Origin: Vandiemenella viatica
Lineage: Eukaryota > Arthropoda > Insecta > Orthoptera > Morabidae
Assembly (NCBI GenBank): GCA_031002005.1
Contig: JARYHS010008074.1
Coordinates: forward strand, 6,146,924 to 6,210,923
DNA: 64,000 nucleotides
Reading direction: 5' to 3'
Part shown: piece after piece, positions 57,012 to 64,000 of the stretch
Numbering within the stretch: the first letter of the stretch is position 1
Layout: the number at the start of each line of letters is the position of its first letter
The notes under the pieces: model-generated
What the model was told of the DNA's origin: nothing
The model's database searches: none
The model's input: the letters and a program-made list of their open reading frames with translations, nothing else
Made by a program: the position numbers and the translations under genes

Positions 57012-57164
57012 AATTCCGCTAATATGAGATATAAGTCTTTCTCGGCGTATCCTTCAGATACAACAGTCCTGATGATGGCGGCAGTGGAAGTCGCCGAAAG
57101 CTCGACATTAGAAAATGTGATTCGGCGGCAAACCCGAGAAGAGTTTATATTAAATTCCGCTAAT
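57012..57164 (+). mobile_element. 129-bp retroelement with hammerhead-like core
   Basis: A 12-bp direct repeat AATTCCGCTAAT (57012-57023 and 57153-57164) flanks a 129-bp insert. Its first block (AGTCTTTCTCGGCG) and last block (ACCCGAGAAGAG) are shared with the insert at 16984-17163. TTCTCGG (57039-57045) is complementary to CCGAGAA (57134-57140), so the ends can pair. It has no coding capacity. Target duplication plus a ribozyme-like core fits a Penelope-related or retrozyme-type non-autonomous element; that class is inference. Confidence 0.7.
57039..57140 (+). ncRNA. Hammerhead-ribozyme-like motif
   Basis: CTGATGA (57069-57075) is followed by a stem GGCG/CGCC (57077-57080 with 57092-57095) and GAAA (57096-57099): the CUGAUGA-stem II-GAAA core of a hammerhead. 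Upstream GTATC/GATAC (57047-57051 with 57057-57061) makes a hairpin where stem I could lie. I could not assign stem III or the NUH cleavage site with confidence, so activity is unproven. Confidence 0.5.
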
Positions 57165-58211
57165 GCCATCCTAAAATGACAAGACTGTTTTAAACCAGAA
57201 ACAAACCACTGCATATTTCAATTATAGTTTCTTACTTCACAAATTGAAAAAGATTTATATATATATAAATAAAAAAAACTGATGAGCAGGTGTACTTTGG
57301 TTAGATATTAGATTACCATCCACTGTAAAGAAGTTATATGACTTTATTGCTCCAAATTACTAATCTTATAATTTCTAAAGGTTATGTGAATTGCCTTGTT
57401 CAATAGCCACATGCTTTGCAATTGATAGAATCTCCTTTAATGGACTTTGAAATTAATCAATGTTCTAACAATTCCAAAATTAAATATTCTAGAAATCAGA
57501 ATAGAAATGACACATTTTACGTATAAGCAATGTGTATGTTTGAATAGTTGAGAAAAGAAATGAATAAAAAATGCCTTATATGGGCTTAATTCAACGACCG
57601 CATCAATTCCAAAATTTTAGCTACAAGTATAAGCAACGCACTCTGTGTTACTGCTTGTCCAGTCTGTAACACTGTGCAACAAATGGAAAAGTAAAAAATA
57701 CATTTAAAAAAAAAAAAAAAAAAAATTGTAAATGTGATTATGTATTTCGACTGCCTGAATTTGAAAATGATACTCAAAACATCATATCACCTACAGTTTT
57801 TGCACAAACTGCATATATTTGCAATTAATGATAATGCAATATAATTATAATATACACAAAAACAACACATGAAGCTCAGAAGCTTGTGCCTCTAGCGGCA
57901 TACAGAGAACTGTCACATTGCAAATGGCCTGCCTGTCCATCACCGTGTTGTGTTTGTGAAAGGAAGTATATTTTAGTGCCAGTGAAAACTGTCTACCCGA
58001 TGCCGAGTAAACTCTCTTAACAGTTTTTGTTATATTTGTGGTGAACTTGGGGTGAAAAAAGACCAAAGAAACATTATTGCTTTCATGAAATAGGTCTACT
58101 ATGCTTAATTCAGAGTAAAACTAGGCGACATCACTAAACCTTGGGCTCCACAGTTCATGTGTGCTGCGTGTGTAGAAGAGTTATGACAGTGGGCGGAAGG
58201 AAAGAAGAAGT
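57165..58211. other. No gene recognised
   Basis: AT-rich with a poly-A run at 57703-57726. No domain or repeat ends identified. Confidence 0.35.
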
Positions 58212-58865
58212 CATTTATTTATTTATTTATCAATCTTGTTCCATGGATCCCTGCTGAGGAAGTACCTCTGGGATGTGAAACATGTCATTGTTGATACATA
58301 TACACATAATATGAGTCATATCATAGTAAATATATATATATATACATATTTTACAAATACAAGAAATAATAATAAACATACATTTTTGCAACTGAGTTTT
58401 GCAAATGTCATAATGAGTACAATTAATTATTTTCTTCAAATTCTTGAATGGAGTAGAAGGAGTTGCCAATAAGATAATCTCTAAGTTTTTGTTTGAATAC
58501 ATCTTTATTATCTGAAAGCTGTTTTATACGATTAGGTAGTTTATTAAACAGATGTATCCCAGAATAATTAACTCCTCTTTGTACTAATGACAGAGATGTT
58601 TGTGTTTTATGCAAGTTATTTCTGTTTCTTGTATTGAAACTGTGTACCTGTGAATTAGGTGTAAACAGGTTAAAATTTTCTATGACAAAGCTCATGAGAG
58701 AATATATATACTGAGAATACATTGTAAGAATATTGAGTTTCTTAAAGAGTTTTCTGCAAGAAGTTCTTGGTTTTACCCTACACAGAAATCTAATAGCTCT
58801 TTTCTGTGCTATGAAAAGTTTTTTACTTTGTGAAGAGTTTCCCCAAAAAATTATGCCATATGACA

Positions 58866-61849
58866 TCTTATATATATATAAAAATAGACGTGTTTTTTCC
58901 TATATTTCACTTTTCAGCCACCACTACCTAGCACAGATAACTGATATTTGTGGGTGGAAGTAGAATGGAGTTTCCTGTCGTGCACAACGTTGGCCGAATG
59001 CTTAAAGCTGTGGGGATGTGGGAGATATAATGATTAAAGTTGGTCAGTGCAGGGCGTTTTCATATTTCGACCAAAAATTCGTATCTCCGTATACTTCTCT
59101 TTCCTGCCACAACTACATAACATAGACCTTTGGTGTTTGTGTGTGGTAGTAGAATCGTCTTTCCTGTCGTGCACTATGGTTGTTAGATGTCGGTAGCTAT
59201 GGGGGTGTGGGAGAATTGGGGGTTGAAAGTGGTCGACCTGTGGCAATATCATACTTCTGCCAAAGACAAAATTGTCATGGTGTATCACTTTTCAGCGAAA
59301 ACTACAGATCACAGATAACTGGCGTTTGTGTGTAGTAGTAGCACAGAGTCACCTTTCGATCACAACAGCGGCCGAATTTCAGAAACTGTGGTACTGTGGT
59401 AGATATGGTGGTTGTAAGTGGCCGACCAAGGATATTTTCGTATTTCGACTGTCTCCGCATATGTCACTTTTCTGCCACAACTACATAGCATAGAGCATTG
59501 GTGTTTGTGTTTGGTAGTAGAATCGTATCTCATGTAGTGCACTATGGTTGTTAGATGTCGGTAGGCTATGGGGGTGTGGGAGAAATGGGGGTTGAAAGTG
59601 GTCGACCTGTGGCAATTTCATACTTCTGCCAAAGACAAAAGTGTCATGGTGTATCACTTTTCAGCGAAAACTATAGATCACAGATAACTGGCGTTTGTGT
59701 GTAGTAGTAGCACAGAGTCACCTTTCGATCACAACAGCGGCCGAATTTCAGAAACTGTGGTACTGTGGTAGATATGGTGGCTGTAAGTGGCCGACCAAGG
59801 ATATTTTCGTATTTCGACTGTCTCCGCATATGTCACTTTTCTGCCACAACTACATAGCATAGAGCATTGGTGTTAGTGTTTGGTAGTAGAATCATATCTC
59901 ATGTAGTGCACTATGGTTGTTAGATGTCGGTAGCTATGGAGGTGTGGGAGAAATGGGGGTTGAAAGTGGTCAGACCTGTGGCAATTTCATACTTCTGCCA
60001 AAGACAAAAGTGTCATGGTGTATCACTTTTCAGCGAAAACTATAGATCACAGATAACTGGCGTTTGTGTGTAGTAGTAGCACAGAGTCACCTTTCGATCA
60101 CAACAGCGGCCGAATTTCAGAAACTGTGGTACTGTGGTAGATATGGTGGCTGTAAGTGGCCGACCAAGGATATTTTCGTATTTCGACTGTCTCCGCATAT
60201 GTCACTTTTCTGCCACAACTACATAGCATAGAGCATTGGTGTTAGTGTTTGGTAGTAGAATCATAATCTCATGTAGTGCACTATGGTTGTTAGATGTCGG
60301 TAGCTATGGAGGTGTGGGAGAAATGGGGGTTGAATGTGGCTCGACCTGTGGCAATTTCAAACTTCTGCCAAAGACAAAAGTGTCATGGTGTATCACTTTT
60401 CAGCGAAAACTATAGATCACAGATAACTGGCGTTTGTGTGTAGTAGTAGCACAGAGTCACCTTTCGATCACAACAGCGGCCGAATTTCAGAAACTGTGGT
60501 ACTGTGGTAGATATGGTGGCTTGTAAGTGGCCGACCAAGGATATTTTCGTTATTTCGACTGTCTCCGCATATGTCACTTTTCTGCCACAACTACATAGCA
60601 TAGAGTATTTGTGTTAGTGTTTGGTAGTAGAATCATATCTCATGTAGTGCACTATGGTTGGTTAGATGTCGGTAGCTATGGAGGTGTGGGAGAAATGGGG
60701 GTTGAAAGTGGTCGACCTGTGGCAATTTCATACTTCTGCCAAAGACAAAATTGTCATGGTGTATCACTTTTCATCGAAAACTCTAGATCACAGATAACTG
60801 GCGTTTGTGTGTAGTAGTAGCACAGAGTCACCTTTGATCACAACAGCGGCCGAATTTCAGGAAACTGTGGTACTGTGGTAATATGGTGGTTGTAAGTGGC
60901 CGACCAAGGAATATTTTCGTATTTCGACTGTCTCCGCATATGTCACTTTTCTGCCACAACTACATAGCATAGAGCATTGGTGTTGTGTTTGGTAGTAGAA
61001 TCGTATCTCATGTAGTGCACTATGGTTGTTAGATGTCGGTAGCTATGGGGGTGTGGGAGATATGGGGGTTGAAAGTGATCGACCTGTGGCAATTTCATAC
61101 TTCTGCAAAGACAAAAGTGTCATGGTGTATCACTTTTCAGCGAAATACTATAGATCACAGATAACTGGCGTTTGTGTGTAGTTAGTAGCACAGAGTCACC
61201 TTTCAATCACAACAGCGGCCGAATTTCAGAAACTGTGGTACTGTTGTAGATATGGTTGGTTGTAAGTTTCCGACCAAGGATATTTTCGTATTTCGACGAA
61301 AGGCATGTGTCTCCGCAGATTTCACTTTCTGCCACGGACTACATAGCATAGAGCATTGTGTTTATGTGTGGTAGTAGAATCGTGTCTGTTGTCTGTGCAC
61401 TATGGTTGTTAGATGTCTGTAGCTATGGGGGTGTGGAAGATATGGGGATGAAAATGGTCGACCTGCGGCAATTCATATTTCTGCCAAAGACGCATGTGTC
61501 ACGGTGTATCACTTTTAAGTGAAAACTATCAATCGCCGATCACGGCGTTTGTGTGTGGTAGTAACACAGAGTCTCCAACGATCACAACGTTGGCCGAAAT
61601 TCGGTAACTGTGGGAGTGTGTGAGATATGGTGTTTGAAATTGGTCGATCATGAATATTTTCGTATTTCATCCAAAGACTTGTGTGTATCCGTAAATTTTA
61701 CTTTGCTGCCGGAACTACATAGCGCAGAAGACTGGTATTTGTGTGTGGTAATAGTATCGAGTCTCCATCGTGCACTATGGTGGTTAGATGTCTATAGCTG
61801 TCAATATGAATTCTTTACAATCACGAACGAAGTCGTGGGTACCAGCTAG
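58866..61849 (+). mobile_element. Non-autonomous Helitron built of tandem repeats, with empty site known
   Basis: It starts TCTTATATATATATAAAAAT and ends GGGTACCAGCTAG with a perfect hairpin stem CACGA/TCGTG (61822-61826, 61833-61837) 8 bases before CTAG. The uninterrupted LINE A reads GACATTACTGAATG at 22740-22753. Here it is GACA + element + TTACTGAATG, so the insertion is exactly between A and T with no duplication. That fixes both ends. There is no coding sequence; most of it is the tandem array described separately. Confidence 0.95.
58900..61800 (+). repeat. Tandem array, ~370-bp dimeric units
   Basis: The word CAGATAACTGGCGTTTGTGT occurs at 59312, 59681, 60050, 60420, 60791 and 61158, a spacing of 367-371 bp. 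Each unit is a dimer of two related ~185-bp monomers: one begins CACTTTTCTGCCACAACTAC, the other CACTTTTCAGCGAAAACTA. The central units are nearly identical, while those at both edges (near 58900-59200 and 61290-61800) are diverged and resemble the short Helitrons at 816-1864 and 31356-32106. That is the pattern expected if the middle was amplified recently. Confidence 0.9.
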
Positions 61850-62084
61850 TTACTGAATGAAAATATGAGGAGTACACCTGTTTCATTAATTCTAGATCTG
61901 CTGTTAGAGAAAGTGTTCATATTGCGAAGGTGGCACTACTCAACTTTGTCAGTAGTGTAGTGATATGATCATGCCAACAGAGTTTCTGATATATTTTAAT
62001 ACCAAGAAATTTTATACTCTCTGTTTCTAAGATTGTGTTGTTTTTATAGTTTATACATATATCTGGCTGTACATAGTTTACAAT

Positions 62085-63480
62085 TTGGCATCCCTATGGA
62101 CTGGCGGGAGCAACGGAATCAAACTAATGACTGCTACATCTGCATTTGTAAGGTAACTGGTTTCAACAAGAAAAACAAGATGACTGTTGAATACCCAAAC
62201 AACATTCGCTCAGTGATTTGCCCATTCCACATAACCCGGATATACCTATACCATAGCCTCTGCAGAAATTATAAATGGACAATAGTGATGAAATAGATAT
62301 TGTGCAGAAGATGGATGATACTGAGTTTAAAGTAGGCACAGCTGTTCTCTCAGCCATATCTAAACGATTTAGTCCACGATTTGGGACTGACAAAGGATAA
62401 AGCAGAGGTCCTAGGGTCAAGACTGCATGAAAAACATTTATTAGCACCTGGTACGTCCCTTACATTTTACAGAAAAAGGGACTTGGTATTCACACAATAT
62501 TTTTCTCAAAATGTCTTTTTAGTGTAATGCAGTGATGTACAAGGTTTGATGGGGCAGTTCATTTCGTATGTGCCCGGTGACTGTTCATTGATTCATCTAA
62601 AGAAGCCTGAAGGCAGTTATGCCTGCACAATGGTAACACGTATCCCTCAGTACCCAGTACCTGTCGGCAATTCTGTGAACCTGAAGAAAACATATGATGA
62701 CGTGAAGGATATTACTACCATTCATTATGAGGATTACAATTGGATGGTCCTATTAAAGTGTCGGATATGCTTCTAGGACAACAATCTTCATATACAAAGT
62801 TCCCCCCGTTTCATCTGTGAATGGCACAGTTGGGCATGTGACTAACATTGGTAACAAAAACAGAGGCCCCAAAGAACTGGAATTGGATCCAGGGGACAAA
62901 AATATCAAGTGTGACCTCTCTAGTGTAAAGAGAGAGAATAATCTTACCACCTCTGCACCTCAAACTGGGCATAATAAGCAGTTTATCAAGGCATTACCTA
63001 AGTGTGGCAACTGTTTAGAATATCTAAGTTGTAACAATTTCCCCAACCAATCAGATGCTAAGTCGAAAGAGGACGTGTTCACCGGTCCCAGTATTTGGAA
63101 ACTAATGCCAGGTAAAGATTTCCTTCATTCAATGAATGCTTTGGAGTGCAGCACAGACTGCCTTTAAGTGTGGGTTTAAAGCTTTCATGGAAAACAATCA
63201 TAGTCCAGAGTATATCGACATAGTTGAGAACATGCTGAAAAAATTGAAAATATTGGGATGATAATGAGTTTGAGTTACTTTTTTTTTTAACATTCACACC
63301 TTTTTCCTCTCAAACCTGGGTGCTGTAAGTGAGAAACAGGGTGAAAGATTCCATCAGGATATCAAGAACATAGAACGATGATACCAAGGAACTCGGGATG
63401 TTCAGGTGATGGGCGGCCAACAGCTGGATGCTTCATCGTGAGCACACGGAAATGCCACATAAGAGGAAAAATAGGTACAC
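62085..63480 (+). pseudogene. Decayed gene of an arthropod DDE-like, transposon-associated protein family
   Basis: Consecutive frames give blocks I recognise from a large family of uncharacterised arthropod proteins: FGIPMDWREQRNQTNDCYIC with GFNKKNKMTVEYPN (62090-62200), IDSSK-like LFIDSS (frameshifted, about 62590), YPVPVGNSVNLKKTYDDVK and HYEDYNWMV (62655-62750), QFIKALPKCGNCLEYL and FTGPSIWKLMPGKDFL (62980-63130), then GERFHQDIKNIER-YQG (about 63330-63385) and EMPHKRKNR (63450). Conserved Asp residues followed by GERFHQD suggest an RNase H-like transposase fold, but that is my inference. At least four frameshifts or stops, plus missing stretches, make it non-functional. I know no established gene name. 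Confidence 0.65.
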
Positions 63481-63638
63481 ACCATAACAACTAAGAAAGC
63501 ACAGAATAAATGAGGTTAATGCACGTTTTGTATCACATTCTATGTACGCATCTGTTCACTGTGTACATATTACAATATGTTGTTGTTTTAAACTTGTATT
63601 CTACTTCAACATGATTCATGTACCATATATATGTACTA

Positions 63639-63927
63639 AAAATAAGATAGGATAGGGAAAATAAACAGTTACCCGTCACTTACCACAGATGAAGGCAGGA
63701 GGGCGAGACACGTAAAAACACAAAAACAAACGAATTGCACAATATTTCGACTTTAGTCTTCGTCAAGTGGGAGGCGAGACATATGGCAGGGGGAAAGATG
63801 TGGTCACATCCCCAATCGAAATATTGTGCAATTCGTTTGTTTTTGTGTTTTTACGTGTCTCGCCCTCCTGCCTTCATCTGTGGTAAGTGACGGGTAACTG
63901 TTTATTTTCCCTATCCTATCTTATTTT
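63639..63927. repeat. Foldback with two ~111-bp arms and hammerhead-like core
   Basis: 63639-63750 is the reverse complement of 63816-63927. The loop is 65 bp and carries CTTTAGTCTTCGTCAAG. On the minus strand this gives UUGACGA, then a GACU/AGUC stem, then GAAAUAUUG: a hammerhead-like core with one extra base in the CUGANGA part. It is the same block order as the decayed copy at 615-772. No clear target duplication is seen. Confidence 0.8.
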
Positions 63928-64000
63928 CAGTGCCTCGCGGCAGTTTCTTTGTTTCCTTTATCCAATATACATGTACTACTTCAATATACGATATTAATAT

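Larger units (their letters stand above)
58212..62080 (-). mobile_element. LINE A second copy, 5'-truncated, split by a Helitron
   Basis: 58212-58865 and 61850-62080 together match 22089-22970 almost base for base (a few substitutions and a 4-base AT indel). The tail is the same TTTATTTATTTATTT. The copy ends at about 62080 within the RT thumb region, so only the last ~870 bp of LINE A are present. The Helitron sits between A 58865 and T 61850. Confidence 0.95.

Noticed and set aside
58900..61800. CRISPR-like repeat array
   Set aside because: Units are contiguous ~185-bp monomers without unique spacers, inside a eukaryotic Helitron.
62033..62296. LINE A2 and the downstream protein as one fused gene
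   Set aside because: The frame only joins LINE sequence to the unrelated family by chance; the LINE copy breaks off at about 62080 and is on the other strand.

Overview
The window looks like repeat-dense nuclear DNA of an arthropod, most likely an insect. It is AT-rich, has no operons, and carries tRNA-derived SINEs, several LINE types (one R1-like), Ty3/gypsy and Ty1/copia remnants, mariner, Tc1, hAT and PIF/Harbinger elements, and Helitrons. The SINE body resembles orthopteroid SINEs, but I cannot fix the species. I found no convincing host gene, tRNA, rRNA or CRISPR array. Almost everything recognisable is a transposable element or a piece of one, often stacked inside another.

Layout. 0-7.4 kb: a hammerhead-like repeat, a Helitron-type element full of short tandem repeats (816-1864, minus), a decayed mariner (2183-3300, minus), a SINE (4110-4289) and the 3' end of a gypsy pol (4294-5759). 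7.5-12.4 kb: a complete but decayed hAT (7476-10878) and a second mariner (11329-12415, minus). 12.4-21 kb: a gypsy element of the same family as the first, cut open by a non-autonomous hAT (12917-16656, 8-bp duplication) and a Harbinger-like element (16678-18064, TTA duplication). The hAT itself carries a palindromic Tc1 element and two G-tract MITEs. 22-33 kb: a nearly intact LINE (22089-25440, minus), an RTE-like LINE wreck with a SINE inside, and a LINE-in-LINE stack holding another small Helitron (31356-32106). 34-40 kb: a copia element bounded by LTRs and a perfect 5-bp duplication (34014-39922, minus), with a LINE where its gag should be.

42.4-53.1 kb: a gypsy-like gag split by an 8.6-kb Helitron (43004-51636). 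Inside the Helitron is a SINE (11-bp duplication), and inside the SINE is an R1-like LINE (44554-49068) whose ORF2 has a single premature stop. 56-64 kb: a LINE fragment, a 129-bp retroelement with a hammerhead-ribozyme core and 12-bp duplications (57012-57164), and a second copy of the 22-kb LINE split by a 2,984-bp Helitron (58866-61849). That Helitron is mostly a ~370-bp dimeric tandem array. The uninterrupted LINE copy supplies the exact pre-insertion site. The window ends with a decayed gene of an arthropod DDE-like protein family and a 289-bp foldback.

How it fits together: the genes do not form a pathway. The value of the window is the insertion order that can be read from target duplications and empty sites, and several small structured elements: the hammerhead-like retroelements, the Helitron-borne satellite and the inside-out Tc1.
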